Below, piece by piece: positions 26,155 to 34,839 of a stretch of 64,000 nt of DNA. Below the pieces are notes generated by a model. It was not told the DNA's origin, ran no database searches, and saw only the letters and a list, made by a program, of their open reading frames with translations. The first letter of the stretch is position 1. Each line of letters starts with the position of its first letter. The translations under genes were made by a program, and so were the position numbers. This DNA is from Pukyongia sp963768085 (GTDB lineage: Bacteria > Bacteroidota > Bacteroidia > Flavobacteriales > Flavobacteriaceae): contig CAVYGO010000005.1 of assembly GCA_963768085.1 (NCBI GenBank), forward strand, positions 124,001 through 188,000, in the 5' to 3' direction.

Positions 26155-29100
26155 ATGGGATTGTTAGATAGCGTATTAAAAGTATTTGTAGGAGATAAAT
26201 CCAAGAAGGATATCAGTGAGATCCAACCCATCGTTGATCGTATTTTAGAATTTGGACCGGCAATTTCGAAATTATCCATAGATGAATTAAGAGGTAAGTC
26301 GGTTGAATTCAGAAAGAGAATAAAAGACGATCAGGCAGAGATCAATGAGCAGATAGCAGCGTTGGAAAAAGAAGCAGAAGCAATGGATGATATCGATAAG
26401 AAGGAAGATATCTACAATCAGATCGATGCATTGATGGACGATCGCTATGAGATCGAGAAAAAAACTTTAGATGATATTCTTCCCGAGGCTTTTGCCGTAG
26501 TCAAAGAAACTGCGCAACGATTCAAAGACAACGAAACTCTTACCGTGGAAGCAACTCCCTTCGATCGTGAATTATCAGGATCAAAAGATTATGTAAACCT
26601 GGACGGTGAAAAAGCAATCTGGAAGAATTCCTGGGATGCTGCCGGTAAGGAAGTGACCTGGGATATGGTGCACTATGATGTGCAGCTGGTAGGTGGTGTT
26701 GCACTGCATGAAGGTAAGGCAGCCGAAATGCAAACAGGGGAAGGTAAAACACTTGTGGCCACCCTACCCGTTTATTTAAATGCGCTTGCCGGTAATGGAG
26801 TTCACCTGGTAACGGTAAACGACTACCTGGCCAAACGTGACTCCGCATGGATGGCTCCCATCTTCGAATTTCACGGATTAACTATAGACTGTATAGACCA
26901 TCACACACCTAATTCAGAAGAAAGAAGAAAAGCGTATAATTCTGATATCACCTATGGAACCAATAATGAATTCGGTTTCGATTATCTGCGTGATAATATG
27001 GCGCATGCACCAGGGGATCTGGTTCAGCGTCCGCACCACTATGCTATTGTGGATGAGGTAGACTCGGTGTTGATCGATGATGCCAGAACGCCGTTGATCA
27101 TATCCGGACCTGTTCCAAAAGGAGATATTCATGAATTCAATGAATTAAAACCTCAGATACAGGAACTGGTTGATATTCAGCGAAAATATTTAACCGGAGT
27201 TTTAGCGGAAGCGAAGAAATTGATCAAACAAGGAGATACCAAGGAAGGTGGTTTCCAACTGCTTCGGGTATATCGCGGACTTCCAAAGAATAAAGCGCTT
27301 ATTAAATTCCTTTCTGAAGAAGGTGTGAAACAGATCCTTCAGAAAACGGAAAACTTCTACATGCAGGATAACAACCGGGAAATGCCTAAGGTAGATGCCG
27401 AGCTGTATTTTGTGATCGAAGAAAAGAACAATCAGATAGACCTCACCGATAAAGGGATTGATTTCCTTTCTGGGAAAGATGACCCCGATTTCTTTGTGAT
27501 GCCGGAAATCGGTACCGAGATCGCTCAGATCGAGGAGAAAGGTCTTAGCCCGGAAGAAGAAGCGGAACTGAAAGAAGAACTATTCCGTGATTTCGGAGTG
27601 AAGAGTGAGCGGATCCACACTATGAACCAATTACTCAAGGCGTATACCATCTTCGAAAGGGATACGCAGTATGTGGTTATAGATAATAAAGTGATGATCG
27701 TAGATGAATCTACAGGTAGGATTATGGATGGACGCCGATATAGCGACGGACTTCACCAGGCGATCGAGGCTAAAGAAAATGTGACTGTTGAAGCGGCTAC
27801 TCAAACTTTTGCGACGATCACGCTTCAGAATTATTTCAGAATGTACCGTAAACTGTCCGGTATGACCGGTACAGCGGTGACCGAAGCAGGTGAATTATGG
27901 GAGATCTATAAACTGGATGTGGTTGAAATTCCAACCAACCGCCCTATCGCCCGTAAGGATGTGGAAGATAAGATCTACAAGACCAAGCGTGAGAAATACA
28001 ACGCGGTAATTGATGAAGTTACCGAATTGAGCGACGCGGGAAGACCGATTCTAATTGGTACTACATCCGTCGAGATTTCAGAATTATTGAGCAGAATGCT
28101 TAGTATTCGAAATGTTACTCACAATGTCCTGAATGCGAAACTTCACAAAAAAGAAGCGGATATTGTTGCCGAGGCCGGTGAATCCGGAATGGTAACTATC
28201 GCTACTAACATGGCAGGTCGTGGTACGGATATTAAGCTAAGTGACAAGGTGAAAAAAGCCGGTGGTCTTGCGATCGTTGGTACCGAACGTCACGATTCAC
28301 GACGTGTGGACAGGCAGCTACGTGGTCGTTCCGGTCGACAGGGTGATCCGGGAAGCTCGCAATTCTATGTATCCCTGGAAGATAATTTAATGCGCCTCTT
28401 CGGAAGTGAACGTATTGCTAAGATGATGGACCGCATGGGATTGAAAGAAGGAGAAGTGATTCAGCATTCGATGATCTCTAAATCTATAGAGCGTGCACAG
28501 AAAAAGGTAGAAGAGAATAACTTCGGAATCAGAAAACGACTGTTGGAATACGATGATGTGATGAATGCACAGCGTGAAGTTGTTTATAAAAGACGTTATC
28601 ACGCATTATTTGGTGAAAGACTTAGAGTGGATATTGCCAATATGATCTATGATACTGCTGAAGTGATTGCCGAAACCAACAAAGGGGCTCAGGACTATAA
28701 GAACTTTGAGTTCGAATTGATTCGTTACTTCTCAATGAGCTCTCCTATTTCTGCAAGTGAATTCGAAAGCTTGGGATTCCAGGAAATTGCCGGAAAGGTT
28801 TATAAAGCGGCTTATGAACATTATCAGGATAAGATGACCCGAAACGCCGATATGGCCTTTCCAGTGATCAAGAACGTTTACGAAAACCACAAAGACCAGT
28901 ACAAGCGAATCCTGGTTCCTTTTACCGATGGGGTAAAAACTCTTAATGTAGCGACCGACCTGGAGAAGGCATATGAAAGTGAAGGAAAACAGCTGGTTCA
29001 GGATTTCGAAAAGAATATCACTCTTGCTATCATTGACGATGCATGGAAGACACACTTGCGTAAAATGGACGAGTTAAAGCAATCCGTACAGCTAGCGGTT

Positions 29101-29514
29101 CACGAGCAAAAAGATCCGCTATTAATCTATAAATTCGAGGCTTTTGAAATGTTTAAAGGTATGATCGAGAAGGTGAATAAAGATGTTATTTCCTTCCTTT
29201 TCAAAGGTGAATTACCACAGGAGAACCAGCAACAGATACAGGAAGCCCGCGAAGTTCGGCGTAAGGAAAAACTTAACGAACAGAAAGATGAGATTCCGAA
29301 CATGGATGAGCGTGCTGCTCAATCCAGGGCCGCCGGTAATACCCAGGGACAACCTCAGATTACCGAAACCATCGTAAGAGAACGTCCGAAAATTGGGCGT
29401 AACGCAAGAGTAACCATCAAGAATGTGATGAGTGGAGAGAACAAGACCCTGAAATATAAACAGGCAATTCCGTTAATTGATAAGGGAGAGTGGGTTCTTA
29501 CAGATGATGAGTGA
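26155..29514 (+). CDS. secA: Preprotein translocase subunit SecA
   Basis: The 1,119-residue motor ATPase drives protein export through SecYEG. Recognised features: Walker A MQTGEGKTLVATLPVYL near residue 195, VHLVTVNDYLAKRDS, TYGTNNEFGFDYLRDNM, DEAD-like box IVDEVDSVLIDDARTPLIIS near 298, cross-linking domain, nucleotide-binding domain 2 with ATNMAGRGTDIKLS and the arginine-finger segment RQLRGRSGRQGDPGSS. The scaffold and two-helix finger follow. It is longer than the E. coli protein (about 900), mostly from insertions in the first domain, as is usual in Bacteroidota. The C-terminus ends in IPLIDKGEWVLTDDE without the zinc-binding Cys motif. No lesions are seen. Confidence 0.97.
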   Translation: MGLLDSVLKVFVGDKSKKDISEIQPIVDRILEFGPAISKLSIDELRGKSVEFRKRIKDDQAEINEQIAALEKEAEAMDDIDKKEDIYNQIDALMDDRYEIEKKTLDDILPEAFAVVKETAQRFKDNETLTVEATPFDRELSGSKDYVNLDGEKAIWKNSWDAAGKEVTWDMVHYDVQLVGGVALHEGKAAEMQTGEGKTLVATLPVYLNALAGNGVHLVTVNDYLAKRDSAWMAPIFEFHGLTIDCIDHHTPNSEERRKAYNSDITYGTNNEFGFDYLRDNMAHAPGDLVQRPHHYAIVDEVDSVLIDDARTPLIISGPVPKGDIHEFNELKPQIQELVDIQRKYLTGVLAEAKKLIKQGDTKEGGFQLLRVYRGLPKNKALIKFLSEEGVKQILQKTENFYMQDNNREMPKVDAELYFVIEEKNNQIDLTDKGIDFLSGKDDPDFFVMPEIGTEIAQIEEKGLSPEEEAELKEELFRDFGVKSERIHTMNQLLKAYTIFERDTQYVVIDNKVMIVDESTGRIMDGRRYSDGLHQAIEAKENVTVEAATQTFATITLQNYFRMYRKLSGMTGTAVTEAGELWEIYKLDVVEIPTNRPIARKDVEDKIYKTKREKYNAVIDEVTELSDAGRPILIGTTSVEISELLSRMLSIRNVTHNVLNAKLHKKEADIVAEAGESGMVTIATNMAGRGTDIKLSDKVKKAGGLAIVGTERHDSRRVDRQLRGRSGRQGDPGSSQFYVSLEDNLMRLFGSERIAKMMDRMGLKEGEVIQHSMISKSIERAQKKVEENNFGIRKRLLEYDDVMNAQREVVYKRRYHALFGERLRVDIANMIYDTAEVIAETNKGAQDYKNFEFELIRYFSMSSPISASEFESLGFQEIAGKVYKAAYEHYQDKMTRNADMAFPVIKNVYENHKDQYKRILVPFTDGVKTLNVATDLEKAYESEGKQLVQDFEKNITLAIIDDAWKTHLRKMDELKQSVQLAVHEQKDPLLIYKFEAFEMFKGMIEKVNKDVISFLFKGELPQENQQQIQEAREVRRKEKLNEQKDEIPNMDERAAQSRAAGNTQGQPQITETIVRERPKIGRNARVTIKNVMSGENKTLKYKQAIPLIDKGEWVLTDDE

Positions 29515-29535
29515 ACCAAACAGCAATATATAGAT

Positions 29536-29562
29536 ACCCGGAGCGAAAGCTTCGGGTTTTTT
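29536..29562 (+). terminator. Rho-independent terminator after secA
   Basis: ACCCGGAGC and GCTTCGGGT pair around GAAA and are followed by a T run, 20 bases past the secA stop. Confidence 0.85.
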
Positions 29563-29563
29563 A

Positions 29564-29803
29564 TTGCTTTTTTTTAAGGAATACGCGAAAAATAGGAATG
29601 ATGACTTCTGTGGTTTGGAATCGGAACTGGAATTCGCGTTAATTTCTGAAACCTTTTACATTATGGTGGAAGGATCCGATACGGCATCGGATGATTTCGA
29701 ACTTGAGGTAACCTCCTGTGATCCTGTTCAAGCCGTACAAGAAAACTTTTTTGCTGAGGTAAGAGTGAATGGTGAAACAAGAACTCTGAAATTCATTCAA
29801 TAA
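29564..29803 (+). pseudogene. Possible 3' remnant of a secreted or surface protein gene
   Basis: An open frame of up to 79 residues has no good start: the first candidate TTG lies inside the secA terminator, and the first ATG gives only about 46 residues. The translation (LISETFYIMVEGSDTASDDF, then FFAEVRVNGETRTLKFIQ) looks like alternating beta-strands, as in secreted beta-sandwich domains. I infer a leftover C-terminus of a lost gene, or a chance open frame. No family is recognised. Confidence 0.3.
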
Positions 29804-29884
29804 TTTATTGAAAAACAGTGTTTTAATTTAAAAGTAGAGCTGTTTCGGTATATTTTTTGTGGCTCATTCTTCAAAATCAATGTC

Positions 29885-30439
29885 ATGAAAAAAGTTATAT
29901 ACTTGATGATGGCGATACTACTAATCTCCTGTAGTGCAAACGACGAAAGCGTCATTTCCGAGGAGGTAGCGCTTTTTGTTGATCATTATAAAACAACGTC
30001 GATCATTAATGGAACCGCCTTCGTATTCTATGAAAATGCGACTCCGGACAATAATAACAGAATATACGGGCACATTAACCAATTCAACTTTGAACCGGGA
30101 TTTATCTATAAAATCACAGCTACAAAGACCATAACGAAAAATGCAGGTACTAATGCTAAAACCGTACGTTATGATTTGATTTCAATAAACCAAAAAGATG
30201 CTGTAAGCCCGGATGCTGAATTTCGGATTCCATTAATTAAATTTGTGAATGGAAAGGGTATGGCTACATTTATTAGAAGGCAGGCGGATTCCACTTTCAT
30301 TCTGAGTAATGAGATTCCTTTTAATTGCAATTATTTCTGTATTGACCTGGACAGGGCGATACAACAGGAAAATGCCATCAAAGGAACTTTTGTTCACGGT
30401 CCTGAGGGAACCTATATCCTGAAAAAACTAGAAGATTGA
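29885..30439 (+). CDS. DUF4377 domain-containing lipoprotein
   Basis: A 184-residue protein with a lipoprotein signal (KKVIYLMMAILLISCSAND, lipobox Cys at about residue 16). The central part ALFVDHYKTTSIINGTAFVF and INQFNFEPGFIYKITATKTI, then AKTVRYDLISINQK, matches the DUF4377 pattern: strand with V-x-x-x-K, then E-P-G-Y/F-x-Y-x-L/I, then Y-x-L-x-x-V/I. A short second region carries two Cys residues (FNCNYFCID). It is probably an outer- or inner-membrane-anchored periplasmic protein of unknown function. It is convergent with the anti-sigma-like gene, five bases from its end. Confidence 0.75.
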   Translation: MKKVIYLMMAILLISCSANDESVISEEVALFVDHYKTTSIINGTAFVFYENATPDNNNRIYGHINQFNFEPGFIYKITATKTITKNAGTNAKTVRYDLISINQKDAVSPDAEFRIPLIKFVNGKGMATFIRRQADSTFILSNEIPFNCNYFCIDLDRAIQQENAIKGTFVHGPEGTYILKKLED

Positions 30440-30443
30440 TTGG

Positions 30444-30833
30444 CTATTGATATTTTGCTTCTACTAATTTTTTGAGCAGGGGGATCTGCAGTAAGAACAA
30501 CGACAGAAACATGATTCCATATACGAATATCTTGGATATCTCAAATTCCGGTAAGGAAAGATTGGTCCTTTGAGTTATGAAATCCAGTCCAAACCGTGTA
30601 CTCAATCCTGATGATGGATATAAGTAGGCGATAACAATAACAGCGACAAAAGCCAAAGCCACACCTATCCATGCTTTGGAAGTAATTAGCGGTTTGTACC
30701 TTACTTTTTTCATGGCCTTCTCTTCAACGGCCAGCATTAATTTCGACTTAAAATCGGGGGAAGGCTCCTCCAATCCTGAATCGGAAATCAATTTCCTTAT
30801 TATTTCATCTTCCTTTTTAAATTGCTCTTCCAT
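30444..30833 (-). CDS. Anti-sigma-factor-like membrane protein paired with an ECF sigma factor
   Basis: About 129 residues from ATG 30,833 (MEEQFKKEDEIIRKLI); a longer frame to 30,860 is possible. The N-terminal soluble part contains EEPSPDFKSKLMLAVEEKAM, a pattern common at the start of Bacteroidota anti-sigma-like proteins. Two predicted membrane helices follow (AWIGVALAFVAVIVIAYLY and FVYGIMFLSLFLLQIPLL). It overlaps the 3' end of the ECF sigma gene by 17 bases, so co-translation is expected. I infer that it holds the sigma factor at the membrane; no zinc-binding HxxxCxxC motif is present. Confidence 0.65.
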   Translation of the reverse strand: MEEQFKKEDEIIRKLISDSGLEEPSPDFKSKLMLAVEEKAMKKVRYKPLITSKAWIGVALAFVAVIVIAYLYPSSGLSTRFGLDFITQRTNLSLPEFEISKIFVYGIMFLSLFLLQIPLLKKLVEAKYQ

Positions 30834-31404
30834 TACGATCCGATATTTCCGGGAGGACAAATTGTTTTAACAAAGAAAATAACTTTTTGCGACTCCTGTA
30901 TAATTTAACTTTAATATTGTCTTCCGTAAGATTGGTTATCGCCGAAATCTCCCGAACCGATTGGTCCTCGAAATAATACAACGTGATTATCGCTGCTTCT
31001 TTCTCGGGTAGTTCGGCAATGCACCTTCTTATAGTGTCATTGCGCTCCTGTTGCTCAAGAAAACTCAATGCATTATCAATGGTTTCAACGTTCTTTTCGG
31101 TGATATCTTCTATCAGTTCCACCGGTTTCATTCGGCTGGTCTTTCTCACTCTATCAAGTGCTTTCCTATAGGCAATACTATAGATCCAGGTTGAGAATTT
31201 AGACTCCCCTCGATAACCATCAAGCGACTCGAAAGCTTTAAGAAAAGTATCCTGAGCTACCTCTTCGGCTTCCTCCTTCACCTTCACAACGCGCAACACC
31301 ACCGTAAATACCAGATTCTGATAGCGATCGATCAGAATTGAAAACGCGTTGGTATCACCCTGCAACGTTTTCTGGATATAGTGTTGGTCAGTGTACTGAT
31401 TCAT
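30817..31404 (-). CDS. ECF-type RNA polymerase sigma-70 factor
   Basis: A 195-residue ECF sigma factor. Region 2 contains AFSILIDRYQNLVFTVVLRVV, EEAEEVAQDTFLKAFESL and FSTWIYSIAYRKALDRVRKT. Region 4 contains RCIAELPEKEAAIITLYYFE and the helix-turn-helix SVREISAITNLTEDNIKVKL. There is no region 1 or 3. It directs RNA polymerase to a dedicated regulon, probably released by the overlapping anti-sigma-like gene. A DUF6249 gene starts divergently 140 bases away and could be a target. Confidence 0.92.
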   Translation of the reverse strand: MNQYTDQHYIQKTLQGDTNAFSILIDRYQNLVFTVVLRVVKVKEEAEEVAQDTFLKAFESLDGYRGESKFSTWIYSIAYRKALDRVRKTSRMKPVELIEDITEKNVETIDNALSFLEQQERNDTIRRCIAELPEKEAAIITLYYFEDQSVREISAITNLTEDNIKVKLYRSRKKLFSLLKQFVLPEISDRNGRAI

Positions 31405-31544
31405 TGCTCATAAGACGCAGGAAAGCTCCATTAGGTTACAGGTTGATGCGCATTATAATTTACGATAAAAATGTAACCTGATCATTAGAAGTTACGTCAT
31501 AGGTACAAACGAACAAAAAATTATAAACTTAAACACTTAAAATC

Positions 31545-31898
31545 ATGTCAGGATCAGAAGTAATTATACCAATTGTATTTTTCGGAGTAATATTCGGGAT
31601 CTTCTATTTATTCATTTCAGCGAGAAACAAAGAAAGGCTGGCGCTCATTGAGAAAGGGGCCGATGCTTCCATATTCTATAACAGAAACGGAAGAGTAACG
31701 CCTATGTGGAAAGTTATTATTATCAATCTGGCTTTCTTGTTAATGGGTATTGGACTAGGGACATTAATCGCTGAAGGATTTACACAAGGCTTTGGAATGG
31801 ATGAAGATGTTGCATTCCCCGGTGTAATTTTCTTTATGGCTGGATTGGGTCTTTTTACCGGGTTCTATGTAACCAAAAAACTAAGTAAAGAAGCGTAA
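31545..31898 (+). CDS. DUF6249 domain-containing membrane protein
   Basis: A 117-residue protein with three predicted membrane helices: IIPIVFFGVIFGIFYLFI, VIIINLAFLLMGIGLGTLI and VIFFMAGLGLFTGFYVTKK. Between helices 1 and 2 lies the cytoplasmic motif SARNKERLALIEKGADASIF, the signature of DUF6249 proteins. In Bacteroidota these small proteins are often found beside ECF sigma factors and DUF4097-type envelope proteins, as here. Function is unknown; a role in inner-membrane stress sensing is my inference. Confidence 0.75.
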   Translation: MSGSEVIIPIVFFGVIFGIFYLFISARNKERLALIEKGADASIFYNRNGRVTPMWKVIIINLAFLLMGIGLGTLIAEGFTQGFGMDEDVAFPGVIFFMAGLGLFTGFYVTKKLSKEA

Positions 31899-31921
31899 CT
31901 AAAGTTGGTTATTAGTTCGCA

Positions 31922-31955
31922 AAACCGTTCTTGAACCTTGGTTCGGGAACGGTTT
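31922..31955. terminator. Bidirectional terminator hairpin
   Basis: AAACCGTTC...GGTT/AACC...GAACGGTTT forms a long stem between two convergent genes (ends at 31,898 and 31,958), with T-rich flanks on both sides. Confidence 0.75.
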
Positions 31956-31957
31956 CT

Positions 31958-33649
31958 TTATTGTAGTTTTATATTGCTGTACGCGGCATTTATGGTAAAA
32001 GATCTGTTCGAATTACTGCTTCGGTTAAACCCGTTAACCAACACTCTGCCGTTTTGTTTTTGCTGACTTAGTTCTAACGATTTTGGGTAGAGCAAGGTAG
32101 ATCGTTTTCCATTGAAATTAAAACTAAAAGCTGACTTTGGGATAATGATAAATGCATCTGTATTGTCCAGATCGAGACTTAGTGTATTAAAATCATCTGA
32201 AACATTTTTAATCTTAATATCCCCGAAAGACCCGGATAAAAAGGCAACATTAGTCACTACATTGATACTTACGTTGCTCGAATTCGACTTAAGATCCATA
32301 CGGTTTACTTTGTTTATCTCGCAATTGTCCACATACTTCAGGATCAGACTTCCGTCATTCCAGGTATTTATGTTAACCGGAGCATATGCAGCATTGATGA
32401 GGGTGCTCCCCCCATCAATACTGTTTGCTGTAAATGGTGAATAATTTAGCGTGGCTCGGATATTATAAGCATCGGCCATTTTTATCTCACCATGACGCAC
32501 GTTAATTTCGGTCTTAGCACCTTTGGGTATACGAATTAACAACGTCTTGGTCGCCTTTACCTTCTTGAAATCACCTTTCTTTTCACCCTGAATGATAATA
32601 GACTTATTTCCATGCGGATCCATCATGATCTGCTTGTTCCAGTTTCCACCATTTTCTTCATATTGCTTGGCCCATTCTTCCATTTCCTTACCATATTCCT
32701 CCGCCCATTTCTCCATATCTTTACCATATTGTTCCTCAAAACGTTCGCCAAACTTTTCCATCTTTTCACTGAACTCTTCGCCCCACTTTTCCATATCCTT
32801 GCCAAATTCTTCGCCAAATCGTTCACCCCATTCTTCCATATCTTTTCCAAGCTTCTCACCGAACTCCTCACCCCACTTCTCCATTTTCATTTCAAAATCA
32901 GGTCCAAATTTGTCTCCAAATTCTTTTCCGAAGTTCTCTCCCCATTCTTCCATCACATCCTCGACATTGGCAGACCATTCATCTACTTCCACTAACCAGT
33001 TATCAACTTGTCTTACGCTTACGTTCGATTTGTATTTCTTATTCAATTTATCCACATAGGCCTGCTTGTTTTTCTTATACTCTCCTTTATCAAAAGTATA
33101 GCCTTTGCCATGCTGGACACTATAGTGATTGTATTCATTTCCATCTTTAAAGTTTGGTCTTTCACCATTGAAGGGCCACTTCGGAAATTTCTCAAGTTCG
33201 GGCATTTCCGGCATATTAAAATTAAAGTCGAAATCGGGCATCACAAAGGCCGGCATGTCGAATTGCATATCCATGTCCTCAAGTGCTTTCAAACCTTCCA
33301 TGCCATGCAAGCCCTCAAGTCCGCTAAGGTGTTCAAACCCCATCCATCCACCGCCGGCATTAGATGTCACTTTTACTTTGTTGCTGTTTCCTAAAACTTC
33401 ATAATCCCAGTTATCAAGTATCTCCTTTTTTTCCTTTTCTGAAAGATCTTCTCCATCAACTTTCGCAATAACTTCAACCACATCCCTATTCCAGGTCTCA
33501 AAGATCACATTGGTATACGAAGTATTCACCGAAACGACTACATCATCTGACACATTAAATCGTTCGGTCTCCTGAACTTGCGCTATTAGTGCGGTCGTGC
33601 CTAAAAACAGCATCGCCGCCAGATAAAATTTATATTGTATAGTTCTCAT
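31958..33649 (-). CDS. DUF4097-like exported protein with central 11/15-residue charged repeat
   Basis: A 563-residue protein. Signal peptide: FYLAAMLFLGTTALIAQVQ. The N-terminal strand-rich part (about 30-95: VVVSVNTSYTNVIFETWNRD) and the C-terminal part (about 365-560: GAKTEINVRHGEIKMADAYN and similar) form the beta-helix-like pattern of DUF4097/putative adhesin proteins. Between them is a Met- and Phe-rich stretch (about 100-170) and a highly charged repeat (232-333) built on M-E-x-W-G-E-x-F. The gene overlaps the upstream anti-sigma-like gene by 20 bases and belongs to the second ECF operon. The likely location is the periplasm or surface. The biological role is unknown. Confidence 0.7.
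   Translation of the reverse strand: MRTIQYKFYLAAMLFLGTTALIAQVQETERFNVSDDVVVSVNTSYTNVIFETWNRDVVEVIAKVDGEDLSEKEKKEILDNWDYEVLGNSNKVKVTSNAGGGWMGFEHLSGLEGLHGMEGLKALEDMDMQFDMPAFVMPDFDFNFNMPEMPELEKFPKWPFNGERPNFKDGNEYNHYSVQHGKGYTFDKGEYKKNKQAYVDKLNKKYKSNVSVRQVDNWLVEVDEWSANVEDVMEEWGENFGKEFGDKFGPDFEMKMEKWGEEFGEKLGKDMEEWGERFGEEFGKDMEKWGEEFSEKMEKFGERFEEQYGKDMEKWAEEYGKEMEEWAKQYEENGGNWNKQIMMDPHGNKSIIIQGEKKGDFKKVKATKTLLIRIPKGAKTEINVRHGEIKMADAYNIRATLNYSPFTANSIDGGSTLINAAYAPVNINTWNDGSLILKYVDNCEINKVNRMDLKSNSSNVSINVVTNVAFLSGSFGDIKIKNVSDDFNTLSLDLDNTDAFIIIPKSAFSFNFNGKRSTLLYPKSLELSQQKQNGRVLVNGFNRSSNSNRSFTINAAYSNIKLQ
32651..32956 (-). repeat. Protein repeat region: seven M-E-(K/E)-(W/F)-(G/A)-E-x-(F/Y) units
   Basis: Units start at about residues 233, 256, 271, 286, 297, 312 and 323, that is at intervals of 23, 15, 15, 11, 15 and 11. 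Intervals of 11 and 15 residues fit three and four helical turns with a slight right-handed supercoil (hendecad and pentadecad). Each unit puts Met, Trp/Phe and Phe/Tyr/Leu on one face and Lys/Glu on the other. Confidence 0.8.
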
Positions 33650-34211
33650 TGTTCTGATTTTTAAGTTCTTGTAATTTGTTCTTTAGTTTGAACAGCAGTT
33701 CCAAACGCAATTGCAAATTATCAACCAAAGCAGAGATGGTCACCTCACTGGGCCCTACTTCGTTCAATTCTTTATTTAGTATTTGGTATTCAGAATCTAA
33801 TTCACTTAAACGCTGCATATATCCGTCTACCAGTTCTTTGTTATCATCGGTTACCTGAAGCGATGCCAATTGAACATCAATGCCCGTGGTATAGTACGAC
33901 TCGATCTTCTTAAGATCAGGAGATAGGTCTCCTAGAGTGATTATATTCTCGGGAGCGATCTCGGTTTGCGAATTCTCCGCTTTGGTGATACCATCTATGT
34001 TTCCATCGTTGGTAATGGAAAAATAAGCGAACGATCCAACGGCGACAAGTACCAATACCACAGCTGCGATACGCAACCAGAAATATATATTTCTTTCCGA
34101 TTGGGTGTTCGCTGCATTCAGTCTGGCCTCGAACCTGGCTTCATGCCCTTCCGACAACTTTGGCGTCTCCGGCTTGTAATCCCGCATCAGCTTTCTAATA
34201 TCCTGTCCCAT
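33630..34211 (-). CDS. Anti-sigma-factor-like membrane protein of the second ECF module
   Basis: A 193-residue protein. The N-terminal cytoplasmic part has PETPKLSEGHEARFEARLNA, a conserved motif at the start of Bacteroidota anti-sigma-like proteins. One membrane helix follows (IAAVVLVLVAVGSFAYFSI), then a periplasmic domain that is mostly helical (LDSEYQILNKELNEVGPSE). The start overlaps the end of the upstream ECF sigma gene by 17 bases, and its end overlaps the DUF4097-like gene by 20 bases. The overlaps strongly suggest one regulatory unit. It has no catalytic or zinc motif. Confidence 0.7.
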   Translation of the reverse strand: MGQDIRKLMRDYKPETPKLSEGHEARFEARLNAANTQSERNIYFWLRIAAVVLVLVAVGSFAYFSITNDGNIDGITKAENSQTEIAPENIITLGDLSPDLKKIESYYTTGIDVQLASLQVTDDNKELVDGYMQRLSELDSEYQILNKELNEVGPSEVTISALVDNLQLRLELLFKLKNKLQELKNQNNENYTI

Positions 34212-34782
34212 ATTCCAAGTGTTTAAGTGTTTTTTTTAATTGATTTTTCCCTCGATGGAGATTTGTTCTGGAAGCGCTTTCGGAAATTCCTAAAACTTCA
34301 GAAATCTCCTGATGGTCATAGCCTTCAAGCAGAAAGAGCTTTACAACAACCCTATGGTTCTCGGGTAAGTTTTCGATGGCGTTGTAGACTTCGTCCATAG
34401 TGGCCTGATCTCCAACATCCCAATCTTCTTCTCCTTCAGCAATATGAAGCACCCTATCGTCCAGGGATTGGATCTCCATTTTCCGTGCTTTTAAAACATC
34501 CAGGCACGTATTAATGACAATCCTTTTCAACCAAGCTCCGAAGGTGACGTCCCCCTGGAACTGATCAATTTTTTGAAACGCTTTAATAAACGTTTCCTGT
34601 AATGCGTCTTCTGCAGCGGCAGCATCCTTCATATAACGACTGGCAATGATAAACATCCCATCGCAATACTTTCGATAAAGTGCCATTTGCGCTTTTCGAT
34701 CTTGCTGTTTGCATTTTTCAATAAGTAACGAATCCGCCACAGATGATGGTTTTTTGGTTGCTGTTCGGTTAAAAGACGACAC
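34195..34782 (-). CDS. ECF-type RNA polymerase sigma-70 factor
   Basis: A 195-residue ECF sigma factor, distinct from that at 30,817. Region 2 has MALYRKYCDGMFIIASRYMK, AAEDALQETFIKAFQKIDQF and FGAWLKRIVINTCLDVLKAR. Region 4 has AIENLPENHRVVVKLFLLEG and helix-turn-helix YDHQEISEVLGISESASRTN. It is the first gene of the overlapping sigma/anti-sigma/DUF4097 operon and is divergent from meaB, whose start lies 57 bases away. Confidence 0.92.
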   Translation of the reverse strand: MSSFNRTATKKPSSVADSLLIEKCKQQDRKAQMALYRKYCDGMFIIASRYMKDAAAAEDALQETFIKAFQKIDQFQGDVTFGAWLKRIVINTCLDVLKARKMEIQSLDDRVLHIAEGEEDWDVGDQATMDEVYNAIENLPENHRVVVKLFLLEGYDHQEISEVLGISESASRTNLHRGKNQLKKTLKHLEYGTGY

Positions 34783-34839
34783 AGATTATCGTCTGTTGCA
34801 AAGAATATTAAATTTATAAAAATGTTATAACTTCACTTC

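Noticed and set aside
26540..29377. Open frames of 60-107 codons inside secA on either strand
   Set aside because: They lie within a highly conserved gene and have no homology or start signals.
32592..33404. Plus-strand open frames opposite the charged repeat
   Set aside because: They arise from the repeated codons of the DUF4097-like gene; they have no domain, no start context and repetitive Ser/Pro/Phe content.
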